Shown here: piece by piece, positions 1 to 8,270 of the stretch | How the letters are laid out: the number at the start of each line of letters is the position of its first letter | Numbering within the stretch: the stretch's first letter is position 1 | Assembly (NCBI RefSeq): GCF_943914685.1 | Contig: NZ_CALUCZ010000012.1 | Span: 13,767 to 77,766, forward strand | Direction: 5' to 3' | Length of the DNA: 64,000 nucleotides | Origin: an uncultured Mobiluncus sp. | GTDB lineage: Bacteria > Actinomycetota > Actinomycetes > Actinomycetales > Actinomycetaceae | Made by a program: the position numbers and the translations under genes | The notes under the pieces: generated by a model | The model's database searches: none | What the model saw: only the letters and a program-made list of their open reading frames with translations | What the model was told of the DNA's origin: nothing

Positions 1-100
1 TCCTTGGGTAATTTTGGCGCGTAGGCAGCCGCCGCGGCTCCAGCTCTATACCCGCAAAAGGCCGCGAAACCGTCCTTGTGAACGGCATTATTATGGGCTT

Positions 101-820
101 ATGAGCGAATCTAAAAGACTGGACACATGGGAGCGTTTGACGGATTGGCCGCTATTGATTCTGGCGGTCCTATTTTTGGGGGCCTATGCCTGGGAAGTTA
201 TCGGTAACCTACGAGGTCAGGCTGCCAATGTTACTGAGTTCATTATGAATGTGGTGTGGGCCGCGTTTGCCGTTGATTACGTGGTACGGCTTTCCTTGGC
301 AAAGCCGCGTTTCAAGTGGTTCATCACGCACCTTTTCGATTTGCTCATCGTGGCGCTGCCAATCTTGCGGCCGCTGCGATTGCTCCGGCTCGTGACGTTC
401 GTGAAAGTACTCGGTCGTAAGGCCGGTTCGACCTTCCGCGGCAAGATAGCTCTGTACTCGGTGGCAAGTACGGCGTTGCTGATTTTCGTGTCGGCGCTGG
501 CCGTACTGGATGCGGAGCGCAGCGTTTCGAATGCACTGATTACGTCTTTTCCGCAGGCTATTTGGTGGGCTTTTGAGACGATTACCACAGTGGGCTACGG
601 AGATTTATATCCGATTTCTGTCACCGGCCGCGCAGTCGCGTTATGCCTGATGACGGGCGGGGTAGCGCTGATTGGTGTCGTGACAGCTACCATGGCTTCG
701 TGGGTTGTTGACATGGTGAATGAAAAAAATGAACAGGACCGGGCGGCCACCAGCGCTGAGATTTCCGAACTGAAACAACAGATTAGTGAGCTCACGCTGT
801 TGGTGGAGTCAAAACGGTAA
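101..820 (+). CDS. Voltage-gated-type potassium/ion channel
   Basis: A 239-residue membrane protein of the voltage-gated ion channel superfamily. It has several hydrophobic helices, an arginine-rich S4-like helix (LRPLRLLRLVTFVKVLGRK) and a pore loop with the K+ selectivity filter TTVGYGDLYP, so it probably passes potassium across the cytoplasmic membrane. The C-terminus (EISELKQQISELTLLVE) looks like a short coiled coil that could tetramerise it. I chose the ATG at 101 over the upstream in-frame TTG at 14 because the protein then starts just before the first membrane segment. There is no Shine-Dalgarno, but TATTAT at 89-94 lies 6 nt upstream, which fits a leaderless mRNA. Gating and exact ion are not shown by the sequence. 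Confidence 0.88.
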   Translation: MSESKRLDTWERLTDWPLLILAVLFLGAYAWEVIGNLRGQAANVTEFIMNVVWAAFAVDYVVRLSLAKPRFKWFITHLFDLLIVALPILRPLRLLRLVTFVKVLGRKAGSTFRGKIALYSVASTALLIFVSALAVLDAERSVSNALITSFPQAIWWAFETITTVGYGDLYPISVTGRAVALCLMTGGVALIGVVTATMASWVVDMVNEKNEQDRAATSAEISELKQQISELTLLVESKR

Positions 821-951
821 CGATTCGCCGGGCTCAGCAGGCTGGTTGAAACCAATTTCGCGGGCGGTCAGCCGAGCAGGGGGAGTTGTTGATAGAGATT
901 TCTCACGCCGATTGGTACTTTTTTCGAGGCGCGAATCCTAGAATTCATTTC

Positions 952-2091
952 ATGTTTAAGAAAACTCTCGCCGGCGTTGCTGCCGCTGCTCTTGCTCTAA
1001 CCCTGCAAATTCCCGCCTCAGCTATGGGTAATCGCATAGCTGGCCCGAATCGTTACGCGACGTCCCTGGCTATTGCGCAGACTTACTTCCCCACCGCAAA
1101 AAATGTGTTTGTCGCCACGGGAACGAATTTTCCTGACGCTTTGGCTGCCGGGCCGTGGGCCTCCGCGCAGCAGGCACCCATATTGTTGGTTGGCTCACAA
1201 ATTACTGTCGAGCAGCAGGCTTACCTGCAGCAACTTGGTTCGCCCAGCATCACAATTCTGGGCGGAGCCGGGGCGGTATCGGAGCAGGTTGAGGCTCAGC
1301 TGACCCAGTTCGGTGCGGTGCAGCGAATTTCCGGAGCCAACCGTTACGAGACTGCCGAAAAAATTGCTCTGCAGTTCGGAAAAGCCGGGAAGTTGTATTT
1401 AGCGACTGGCGCGGGTTTTGCCGATGCGCTGGCCGGAGGGGCATTGGCTGCACAAGAGGGGGTGCCGATTATGCTTACCGGTCCGGGTGCGCAGCAGTAC
1501 GCGGTCTCGGTGGCTCAGCAGCTGGGCGTCACGGCTACTACGGTGCTGGGCGGTCCGGGGGCAATTTCCGATGAATTTTTGGCGGGGCTGCCGAATCCGA
1601 ACCGGATTTATGGAGCTAACCGGTTTGAAACCGCGTCCCAGATTTTTGCCGCGAAGCCTGCTGACAGTGCTTTCCTGGCATCGGGAGTGAATTTCCCGGA
1701 CGCCCTCTCAATCGTGCCCGCGGCCGGTCTGCACAAGATGCCCCTGCTGCTAGCGCAGCAGAATTGTTCGCCTGTTCAACCTGCAGTGCCGGTCACTTTC
1801 GTGGGAGGAACTGGTGCGTTGAGTGACAACTCCAATTTGCAATGTCAGGCTGCTCCGCAGCCCCAGCCTGAGCCTCAACCCCAGCCTGAGCCTCAACCCC
1901 AGCCTTCTGGTAATGGTGGAACACAACCAATCGGTAAGGACTGCCCAGCCAACGCGCCAATCAAAGGGAACGCAAATTCCATGATTTATCACATGCCCGG
2001 CCAGAGGTACTACAAACGCACCACCCCGGAGGCTTGCTTCGCTTCTCAAGCTGAGGCGAGAGCCGCGGGCTACCGTAAAGCAAAAGTTTGA
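952..2091 (+). CDS. Secreted cell-wall-binding repeat 2 protein with C-terminal sunset domain
   Basis: A 379-residue exported protein. The N-terminus (MFKKTLAGVAAAALALTLQ..ASA) is a signal peptide. Three cell-wall-binding repeat 2 units of about 90 residues follow, each beginning NRYAT/NRYET/NRFET and carrying an ATG-FPDALA-type motif; this family is thought to attach proteins non-covalently to the wall. A Gln-Pro-Glu-Pro linker leads to a C-terminal module (IKGN..IYHMPGQRYY..T.PEACF.S..EA.AAGYR) that matches what I know as the sunset domain. The ATG at 952 begins the signal peptide; TAGAAT at 939-944 sits 7 nt before it and there is no Shine-Dalgarno, so the mRNA may be leaderless. No catalytic domain is visible. 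Confidence 0.88.
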   Translation: MFKKTLAGVAAAALALTLQIPASAMGNRIAGPNRYATSLAIAQTYFPTAKNVFVATGTNFPDALAAGPWASAQQAPILLVGSQITVEQQAYLQQLGSPSITILGGAGAVSEQVEAQLTQFGAVQRISGANRYETAEKIALQFGKAGKLYLATGAGFADALAGGALAAQEGVPIMLTGPGAQQYAVSVAQQLGVTATTVLGGPGAISDEFLAGLPNPNRIYGANRFETASQIFAAKPADSAFLASGVNFPDALSIVPAAGLHKMPLLLAQQNCSPVQPAVPVTFVGGTGALSDNSNLQCQAAPQPQPEPQPQPEPQPQPSGNGGTQPIGKDCPANAPIKGNANSMIYHMPGQRYYKRTTPEACFASQAEARAAGYRKAKV

Positions 2092-2120
2092 CACCTGATC
2101 GCGCCCGGCGGCGGGCCTGC

Positions 2121-2501
2121 TCAGCTGTGATCTAATGCTGCGCTCAAAATCAAACCCCCGGTGAGCACGATAAGCAACAGATAAATCCCTATTACTATCA
2201 GCGCCCACAGCAGGGTGGCTTTGGCCCAGTTGGACTTGGCGGGCGACGTTCCCGACCCGAAAGACCAGATGAGCAGCATGACGATGCCTACAATCGGCAG
2301 GGAAGCTAAGAAAATCGTCAGCATCCAAGCCCCCAGGCCGGTGTCATTATTCGGTTGCGCCAGGGGTTGTGCGGCGTAATAGCTCGGTGCCCCCGCGAAC
2401 TGCTGAGGTGCCAGGCCGGGGGTCTGGTTTGGAATCTGGTTTGGATTCTGTGGGGGTTGCTGGGGCGGCGGAAACTGGGCGGGATCGTAAGGGTTAGACA
2501 T
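2121..2501 (-). CDS. Small proline-rich-headed membrane protein
   Basis: A 126-residue protein of unknown function. The first 50 residues are rich in Pro, Gln and Asn (NPYDPAQFPPPQQPPQN), and two hydrophobic helices follow, with a short hydrophilic loop (SGTSPAKSNWAKA) between them. This head-plus-two-helices layout is common among small actinobacterial envelope proteins. The ATG at 2501 is preceded by AGGAGA at good spacing, which rules out the longer reading. The gene converges on the cell-wall-binding protein gene; a GC-rich hairpin at 2103-2116 lies between the two stops. Confidence 0.7.
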   Translation of the reverse strand: MSNPYDPAQFPPPQQPPQNPNQIPNQTPGLAPQQFAGAPSYYAAQPLAQPNNDTGLGAWMLTIFLASLPIVGIVMLLIWSFGSGTSPAKSNWAKATLLWALIVIGIYLLLIVLTGGLILSAALDHS

Positions 2502-2995
2502 CATTTCTCCTGGAATGTTCATAGTGAATACGCAAAACGGGCGCAACTTGCGGAATCATTTTATCCAACGGAAAAGCTCCGTGATAGGGTTTTCGCCGCG
2601 CTCACCCCGGGGGTGTGTAGGGCCGGCCGCTGAGCCATCTGGTTTCCCCAAACTGGGATTATCCCGTCACTACACTGAGAAATCGTTGAAATGTCTGGAC
2701 AAGGGAGGCCAATTCCGAGCTTTCACTAATGAGGGTTTTCTCCAGGCCGATTGAGCGGGTGTCAAGGTCAAAGCTGACGCGCCGCCAAGCCTCTGGCTTG
2801 GTTTGTTACGGAAAACCTTAGAGGCGCATGAGTCAGGGGCATTTCTGCCAGGGAATTTGACGAAGTCGCAAGGATAGCGCCAGGACGGCGCGGGTAACCT
2901 ACGCCCAAAATTCGACGTGGGTTGCCCCAGAGCTACCGCGGTTTTCGCTGATATGTAGCGGGAAACGGATTTCATCGAATTTAGGAAGGCTACAT
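2502..2995. other. Intergenic region without a recognisable gene
   Basis: About 490 bp between two divergent small surface-protein genes. The short open frames here have no family resemblance, no good ribosome binding site and no conserved motif. The region ends in AGGAAGG (2983-2989), the ribosome binding site of the downstream gene. A short GGGAT-T-ATCCC palindrome lies near 2655-2665; I assign it no function. Confidence 0.5.
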
Positions 2996-3628
2996 TTGCC
3001 CATGTTGAGAAATCGTTTATTTGCCATTGCATCGTTTGCCAGCTTGGTGGTCGCAGGAGGAGTTGCCTCTATCCCGGCTGCTTTCGCAGATGAGTTGAGT
3101 TTGGACCAGAGTTCTGCGCCCGCAGTTCTGGCTTCGAACGCTAACATCCCCGGTTACCAGTCCATGAACTATCCGGTGGACAACCCCCCGGTACAGAGCG
3201 AGCCGGTGCCGCCTGTGCGCGAAGAGTTCCCGACTGAGTCGCGTGTGGTGCCTTCTGTCCCGAGTGAGGTGACGCCTCCGCTGCCTGCACTGGTGCCCCC
3301 GACCTCGAGCACGACAACCTTCCCCGCTCCTCTGGCGGCTGGTATGACTGAGGCTCCCCAAGGTCCGATGACCCCGGCAGAGGGCGACGCCTCACAGCTG
3401 ACTCCGCTGGTGGCGGGCGTAACGGAGAGTCCCCACGCTCCCGGCTCGGCAAACCAGCCGTTAGCCGCCCAGACGTCGATGCCTGCGGCTCCGGTCTTGG
3501 CCAGTACAGAGACCCCGGCCTTGGCGCGTACCGGTCTGTCTGCCCAGACTGTGTCCCTGGTGGCTGCGCTTTCGGCTATTGCCGGAGTGGCTCTGCTGGT
3601 GTTGGCTCGCCGCCGTCAGGAAAACTAA
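2996..3628 (+). CDS. Cell-wall-anchored (LARTG sorting signal) proline-rich surface protein
   Basis: A 210-residue exported protein. It has an N-terminal signal peptide (hydrophobic core ending near AAFADE), a long Pro/Ala/Thr/Val-rich stretch with no globular domain, and a C-terminal sortase signal: LARTG, a hydrophobic helix (SLVAALSAIAGVALLVLA) and the basic tail RRRQEN. LARTG would be an LPXTG variant, so a class E-like or similar sortase could attach it to peptidoglycan; no sortase gene lies in the window. The start may be TTG 2996, 6 nt after AGGAAGG, or ATG 3002, which is 12 nt away. The stalk-like composition suggests a spacer or adhesin-like role, not an enzyme. Confidence 0.75.
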   Translation: MPMLRNRLFAIASFASLVVAGGVASIPAAFADELSLDQSSAPAVLASNANIPGYQSMNYPVDNPPVQSEPVPPVREEFPTESRVVPSVPSEVTPPLPALVPPTSSTTTFPAPLAAGMTEAPQGPMTPAEGDASQLTPLVAGVTESPHAPGSANQPLAAQTSMPAAPVLASTETPALARTGLSAQTVSLVAALSAIAGVALLVLARRRQEN

Positions 3629-3648
3629 CAATCGACGCCTTCCTTTAG

Positions 3649-3705
3649 CTTGAGGCCAAAGCGCCGGGTGACTGTCCTCAAGGCCAGACTCACCTGGGCT
3701 TTGGC
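3649..3705 (+). other. Interleaved inverted repeats, possible pseudoknotted RNA or terminator
   Basis: GCCAAAGC (3655-3662) can pair with GCTTTGGC (3698-3705), and inside it GGTGA (3667-3671) with TCACC (3690-3694). Separately, CTTGAGG (3649-3655) is complementary to CCTCAAG (3676-3682), which lies in the loop of that stem. The two pairings interleave, so they could form a pseudoknot or two alternative folds. The element lies just after the surface-protein gene and before the metal exporter promoter. There is no U run, so a simple intrinsic terminator is not demonstrated. Confidence 0.45.
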
Positions 3706-3746
3706 ACCAAGCGTTTAACGTGAAATACCAAAAAGCAAAAACCGAA

Positions 3747-3764
3747 ACTTAGGCTAAACTAAGT
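3747..3764. promoter_or_regulatory. DtxR/MntR-box-like palindrome upstream of metal exporter
   Basis: ACTTAG-GCTAAA-CTAAGT is a perfect 6-6-6 inverted repeat 44 bp upstream of the CDF exporter start. It resembles the TTAGG..AGCCTAACCTAA family of DtxR/IdeR/MntR operators and contains a TAAACT that could serve as a -10 box. Control of a metal exporter by a metal-sensing repressor would make sense; the regulator is not in this window. Confidence 0.45.
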
Positions 3765-3808
3765 AACGGCGAGCCGCCGCTCACGCAGAAAATACAGGAC
3801 GGAAACTT

Positions 3809-4783
3809 ATGAAACATCATCAGGAAGGTCAGGATTCCAGCGACCCTCACGAACCGCACGGTTCGGGCGGCCATTCGCACACTCATACTCACTCGCACAA
3901 GGCCGGACGGGGACAGCTCCGGGCAGCACTGGCGGTAACTTTCACGGTGTTGCTGGCAGAAATTGTGGGCGCGGCGATAACCGGCAGCTTGACCCTGCTG
4001 GTGGACTTGGGGCATATGCTCACCGACTGCGCTGGTCTGACTTTTGCGCTGGTGGCAGCCAGTTTGCAGCAGCGTCCGGCGACGGATCGGCTCACGTGGG
4101 GGTGGCGGCGCGCGGAAGTGATTTCGGCAGCTTTGCAGTCCCTGCTGCTGATTTGCATCGGCGTGTTTGCCTCCATCGAAGCCATTAAACGCCTGATACA
4201 ACCCGAAAATATTGAGGACCAAGCGCTGCTGGTGGTGGGCATTATCGGCTTGGTCGGAAACCTGATCAGCCTGACTATCCTGTTGAGTTCCCGACAAAAC
4301 AACCTGAACCTGCGCGCCGCGTTCCTCGAGGTACTGAACGATTCCCTCGGTTCCGTAGCGGTTATCATCAGCGCGGTGGTGATGCGCCTAACCGGGTGGA
4401 CCCAGATTGATTCCGTGGCGGCGCTGGTCATCGCCGCGCTCATCGTGCCTCGAGCCATCATGATTTTGCGCCCGGCGGGGGCGATTTTGCTGGAATCGAC
4501 CCCGCGGGATTTGGATTTGGACCAGGTCCGGGCGCATCTGTTAGAGCTGCCTCACGTTTTAGCGGTGCATGACCTGCACGCCTCCGCGGTTTCCTCGAAC
4601 CTGCCGGTGCTGAGCGCACATGTGGTGCTGGCTGACGAATGTTTCCATGACGGGCACAGCCTCGAGATTTTGAGCGAGATAGAGAACTGCCTGCAAAACC
4701 ATCACGGCATCTCGATTTTTCACACCACGGTTCAGCTAGAACCGGCCTCTCGCGCCCAGCTGCACCGCGAAACCTGGCACTAA
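3809..4783 (+). CDS. Cation diffusion facilitator (CDF) family metal exporter
   Basis: A 324-residue inner-membrane metal/proton antiporter of the CDF (CzcD/ZnT) family. A His-rich N-terminal tail (HEPHG..GHSHTHTHSHK, residues 14-31) precedes about six membrane helices and a C-terminal cytoplasmic domain (from about residue 235). In the second helix the metal site reads HMLTD, as in zinc transporters. The fifth-helix site reads EVLND, with Glu where zinc CDFs usually have His, so the substrate metal is uncertain (Zn, Mn, Co or Cd). The ATG at 3809 follows AGGACGG. A DtxR-like palindrome lies upstream, which suggests metal-dependent expression. Confidence 0.9.
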   Translation: MKHHQEGQDSSDPHEPHGSGGHSHTHTHSHKAGRGQLRAALAVTFTVLLAEIVGAAITGSLTLLVDLGHMLTDCAGLTFALVAASLQQRPATDRLTWGWRRAEVISAALQSLLLICIGVFASIEAIKRLIQPENIEDQALLVVGIIGLVGNLISLTILLSSRQNNLNLRAAFLEVLNDSLGSVAVIISAVVMRLTGWTQIDSVAALVIAALIVPRAIMILRPAGAILLESTPRDLDLDQVRAHLLELPHVLAVHDLHASAVSSNLPVLSAHVVLADECFHDGHSLEILSEIENCLQNHHGISIFHTTVQLEPASRAQLHRETWH

Positions 4784-4834
4784 ATCCCGCCCCACCGGGC
4801 TTGTGCATAACAAAGGCAAACGAGTTGACGAAAA

Positions 4835-6115
4835 TTAGGGAGCTAGAGCCTGTACCGGGACAACTTTGATGCCGGTTTCTCGGTCGGTGTAAGCCAGGTC
4901 AGTGCCGCCGACAATCAGCATAAGCGCCCTGGGTTCTCCCAAAACCTCGGTATCCACCACGTTGCGGGTGGCGTTGAGCCCAGCGATGCCTTGCTCAATG
5001 CGATGTTCACCCAGTTTTACTTCCACTCCCAGCCATGAGCCGTCTGGTAGAACCACTACCGCATCGAACTCCTTGCCGTTGGAGTCGCGGTAGTGCATGA
5101 CTCGTCCCTCTATGGCCTCAGCGTAAGTGGCAATCTGTTGGTAAACATAGTTTTCAAACACAAAGCCAGCGGTGTTTAGGTCACGCAGCAGCGTATCCAC
5201 CGAAGCGCCAAGCAGGCTAGCGTACAGAGAAGAATCGGCCAAATATAATACCGGTGAGGTACGGGCGGTCGCTTTGGAGCGCAGTTTCGGACTCCACGCC
5301 TCCACGCTTTCTACCACAAACAGGCTGAGTAAGGCTTCAAGCCAGCGCGACACGGTTTGCGGATCTACCGAACCGTCTTGAGCGACAACATCGCCGGTGA
5401 GGGTGTTTAACGAAGGTGCTTGCCCGGCGTTTCGCGCTATCGAACGCAACAGAGCTCGCACTCCCAACGGGCGGCGAATTCGTGAACCAGCTGCGTCGAA
5501 GACATCGAAGGCGCACAATCTCTCCACATAGTCATTCACATGGTTACGGGCTGCCTTGGCAGTGGCCGAGTGGTCTGCAGGCCAACCCCCGTGCAGGATA
5601 ATCTCAAACAAATCCGCAACCGGCAGCGGCTCCACCTGGGTCAAAGGCAGGTCTCCTCCAGTCGCAAGATGGCGAAAACTCACCCCGCCGGGCAGAACCT
5701 GGCGCTCCACCCCGGTCATAGGCCGCATTCGTACCCGCGCAAAACGTCCCAAACCGGAATGTCCTTTGACATTTTCCGCAGGCATGGCTGAGCCGGAGAG
5801 AATGAACTGGCCGGGACGTTGGCGACTGTCGATTTCCCGCCTCACGTGATTCCAGATTTCTGGAAGAGTTTGCCACTCGTCGAGCAGAATCGGGGTATTT
5901 CCGCTCAAAGCTAGGGAAGGGTCGAGCGCAAAAAGTCGCCGGAAAGACTCATCGATGTCTACTAGGCGAACCGTTTGTGCCAGTTGTGTTGACGTTGCGG
6001 TCTTGCCGCAAGCCTTGGGACCCTCCACAATCACGCCGCCCGAACCGGCCAGTTTGGCGGCCAAGATTTCATCGGCGACCCGAGGCAAATAGTTGGAGTT
6101 TTTTCCTGTCGTCAT
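4835..6115 (-). CDS. AAA ATPase with DUF4143 domain
   Basis: A 426-residue member of the orphan AAA_14/DUF4143 ATPase family, whose cellular role is not established. The Walker A motif is GPKACGKT (residues 32-39), the Walker B is ILLDEWQ, and a sensor-like FILSGSA follows. The C-terminal half has the DUF4143 fold, including a nuclease-like YRDSNGKEFDAVV..GVEVKLG motif that recalls restriction-endonuclease-fold domains. I prefer the ATG at 6115 over 6133: homologues begin shortly before YLPR, and TATGAT lies exactly 6 nt upstream of 6115, giving a leaderless transcript. A four-unit 23-bp repeat array abuts this promoter. Genes of this family are often sporadically distributed and may be horizontally acquired. 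Confidence 0.85.
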   Translation of the reverse strand: MTTGKNSNYLPRVADEILAAKLAGSGGVIVEGPKACGKTATSTQLAQTVRLVDIDESFRRLFALDPSLALSGNTPILLDEWQTLPEIWNHVRREIDSRQRPGQFILSGSAMPAENVKGHSGLGRFARVRMRPMTGVERQVLPGGVSFRHLATGGDLPLTQVEPLPVADLFEIILHGGWPADHSATAKAARNHVNDYVERLCAFDVFDAAGSRIRRPLGVRALLRSIARNAGQAPSLNTLTGDVVAQDGSVDPQTVSRWLEALLSLFVVESVEAWSPKLRSKATARTSPVLYLADSSLYASLLGASVDTLLRDLNTAGFVFENYVYQQIATYAEAIEGRVMHYRDSNGKEFDAVVVLPDGSWLGVEVKLGEHRIEQGIAGLNATRNVVDTEVLGEPRALMLIVGGTDLAYTDRETGIKVVPVQALAP

Positions 6116-6129
6116 AAGGAAATCATAAC

Positions 6130-6221
6130 TCATAATAGGAAAATTGTGAACGCTATAATACCAAATTTGTGGCGGCTATAATACCAAATTTGTGGCGGTT
6201 ATAATCAGTAAAATGTGGCAC
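6130..6221. repeat. Tandem 23-bp repeat array in the promoter of the DUF4143 ATPase gene
   Basis: Four adjoining 23-bp units. The central two (6153-6175 and 6176-6198) are identical, starting CTATAATACC and ending TTTGTGGCGG. The outer units (6130-6152 and 6199-6221) match at about 15/23 and 14/23 positions. Each central unit contains TATAAT and the palindromic core AAATTT. The array lies immediately upstream of the probable -10 box (6122-6127, reverse strand) of the ATPase gene, where a -35 region and operator would be. Confidence 0.8.
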
Positions 6222-6291
6222 TGGGAGTGGTGATTGGGGACTCTCTGTCCGCTGCATTCGCCCCGAACGGGGCTATTCCAAAGGTAAAACC

Positions 6292-7689
6292 CTAGAACGC
6301 GACCTTGCCGATGAGGGCGATGGCACACAAAATAACGGCCATCGGAACATAGACGAAGCGCCCCACCGATAGCCAGAAAGTTCCGCGAGGCCGCGCGGCT
6401 CCCCGGTTAATCGCCTCTAACAATTCGTCCTTCTTCATGACCCAGAACCAAGTGATAGCGCCCAAACTCGCCCCGAGTGGAATGATGTAAATAGAAACCA
6501 AATCCATCCACGGCCCCCAAGAGCTAATCGCCTCCATGCCCAAGCCTGCTCCTAGCGCCAGCACGCACAAGCCGACCAGCACGACTGCGCGGTTCAGGCG
6601 GGGGAACCGGTGCAGCAACGATTCGCCCACGGCCTCAAACATATTTTGCAGCGAACTGACCCCGGCAAAAATCATGGCGACATACAGAATCACCGCGAAC
6701 AGCTGACCCAACGGAATATCTTGCATGATGGCGGGTAGGGTCACAAACAGCAGGCCCGGCCCGGCTCCGACGTCAGTGTTATAAGCGAAACACGCGGGGA
6801 TAATGACCAGGGCGGCCACGACCGCCGCGAGAGTGTCAAAGAAACCGGTGCGCTGCGAAACTTTCACCACGTCCTCGTCATCGGGCAGGTAAGCGCCGTA
6901 AACAATCATGCCGCTGCCGGTAATCGAGAGAGAAAAGAACGCCTGGCCCATCGCCCACACCCAGACGATAGGATTAATGAGCGCCTCCCAGCGGGGAGTC
7001 AGCATAAAGATATAGCCCTCGATAACGCCCGGCATCAGCGCCACGCGAATCGCCAGAATCACAAAGATGATAAAGAAAACCGGCATCATAATGCGGTTGG
7101 TCTTTTCGATACTTTTCGCTCCGAGGAACAGGGTAATCAGTGTCCCCACCACGACGATGATATGGAACGGCACCACCGAAAAACCGGTTCCTGAAAAAGA
7201 TTCAAACCATTTTTCGGTATTAGTTTTCATCAGCGTCCCGGTCAGGGAATCAAACAGAGCTTTGCACACGTAGGCCACGATGACGGCATACCCAATCGCG
7301 ATACACAGCGAACCGGCCAACGGCAGCCAGCCCAACACACTTCCGACCTTGGCGGCCTGGTCCCCACGGGTGGCCCAAGCGGACCGGTAAGTTCCCAAGG
7401 TTCCGGTGCGGGCACGCCTCCCGTTGGCGAACTCGGCGGGCAGACCCACGTAGGTGAACAGCAGGACAAAGAATATATAGATGAGCAAGAAAGCGCCCCC
7501 GCCGTTATTGCCAACTTTGTAGGGAAAACCCCAGACATTGGCCATCCCTACGGCGGAGCCGACCGAAGCCAGGATGAATCCCCAGTGGGTAGCGAAACGG
7601 TGCGCGGTCTGAACGCCGTGGTGACCGGGCTCAGGTGCGGCGTTGCTGGTCAGTATGGGCGGCTCGGAGGGGGAAGGAGGGGTTGTCAC
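6292..7689 (-). CDS. Sodium-dependent transporter, neurotransmitter:sodium symporter (SNF) family
   Basis: A 465-residue membrane transporter of the LeuT/SNF family, which imports amino acids or related amines with sodium. The N-terminus has the family hallmark (GFILASVGSAVGMANVWGFP, in helix 1, the unwound Na+/substrate site) followed by GNNGGGAFLLIY; about 11-12 hydrophobic helices cover the rest. The start is GTG 7689, preceded by AAGGAAA. The gene stands alone. A small GC hairpin at 6260-6273 lies beyond its 3' end. The substrate cannot be read from the sequence. Confidence 0.93.
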   Translation of the reverse strand: MTTPPSPSEPPILTSNAAPEPGHHGVQTAHRFATHWGFILASVGSAVGMANVWGFPYKVGNNGGGAFLLIYIFFVLLFTYVGLPAEFANGRRARTGTLGTYRSAWATRGDQAAKVGSVLGWLPLAGSLCIAIGYAVIVAYVCKALFDSLTGTLMKTNTEKWFESFSGTGFSVVPFHIIVVVGTLITLFLGAKSIEKTNRIMMPVFFIIFVILAIRVALMPGVIEGYIFMLTPRWEALINPIVWVWAMGQAFFSLSITGSGMIVYGAYLPDDEDVVKVSQRTGFFDTLAAVVAALVIIPACFAYNTDVGAGPGLLFVTLPAIMQDIPLGQLFAVILYVAMIFAGVSSLQNMFEAVGESLLHRFPRLNRAVVLVGLCVLALGAGLGMEAISSWGPWMDLVSIYIIPLGASLGAITWFWVMKKDELLEAINRGAARPRGTFWLSVGRFVYVPMAVILCAIALIGKVAF

Positions 7690-7896
7690 GAGGTTTCCTT
7701 ATCTAGCTCAGAATCCGGTGAGGCGGGTTCATGCCACAGTTTTCCCCTTATCGTAGTCGAAAGGGTAGTGAAACTGGGAATTCCCTAGCTTACGGGAAAA
7801 ACTGGGGTGCGCGGGGGTGCTGCGGGAGTCGCCGCCGTCACGTGGGGGCTAACTCCCTGTTCTGCGCCTCACGGCTGGTTTTGATAGCCTGGAAAA

Positions 7897-7921
7897 GGCC
7901 GATTCCGGATCTGGAACGGCC
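7897..7921 (+). promoter_or_regulatory. Leader hairpin before the small stress membrane protein gene
   Basis: GGCCGATTCC and GGAACGGCC pair around the loop GGATCT with one bulged base. The hairpin ends 11 nt before the ribosome binding site of the next gene. A TAGCCT at 7885-7890 could be its -10 box, which would put the hairpin at the very 5' end of the mRNA. Confidence 0.3.
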
Positions 7922-7940
7922 AATCAGAAAGGAAAGATTG

Positions 7941-8204
7941 ATGGGACAGCTCATTGGAATGATTGTGACCGGCGCGGTGATTGGCGCTTTGGCGAGACTA
8001 TTTAAACGCGGAAAGCAGCCCATCGGTATCCTGTGGACTATTATCCTCGGAGCCCTCGGCGCCGGTATCGGCGGCTGGTTGGTGCGTATGTTTGGCTACA
8101 CCAATGCCAACGGTGGCGTGCAGTGGATTCAGTGGATTGTGTCGATTATCGTCGCCATGATCCTGATTGGCATCTATATGGGGGCTACCGGGAAAAAGAA
8201 ATAA
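7941..8204 (+). CDS. GlsB/YeaQ/YmgE family small membrane protein
   Basis: An 87-residue protein with three hydrophobic helices: a Gly-rich first helix (MGQLIGMIVTGAVIGALARLF), a second with ILGALGAGIGGWLV, and a third (IVSIIVAMILIGIYMGA). This is the pattern of the GlsB/YeaQ/YmgE (transglycosylase-associated) family, linked in other bacteria to general stress conditions, with no proven biochemical activity. The ATG at 7941 follows AAGGAAAG and matches the family N-terminus; the longer upstream reading frame has no family similarity. It is monocistronic. Confidence 0.88.
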   Translation: MGQLIGMIVTGAVIGALARLFKRGKQPIGILWTIILGALGAGIGGWLVRMFGYTNANGGVQWIQWIVSIIVAMILIGIYMGATGKKK

Positions 8205-8270
8205 ACGTCACCCCTGGTGCTACCTGGTGGCCGGTAAAAGTGGCGGTGGAGAAAAAGCTAGGATAGTTCC

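Noticed and set aside
1854..1905. Nucleotide minisatellite in the QPEP linker
   Set aside because: The CCCCAGCCTGAGCCTCAA units are short and explained by a Pro/Gln/Glu linker between domains; not strong enough for a separate claim.
1750..2328. 192-codon reverse-strand open frame across two convergent genes
   Set aside because: It covers the 3' end of the cell-wall-binding gene antisense and the membrane-protein gene in another frame; no motif supports it.
3649..3808. yybP-ykoY manganese riboswitch before the CDF exporter
   Set aside because: The paired segments do not contain the conserved loops of that class as I know them; I keep it only as an unexplained structure.
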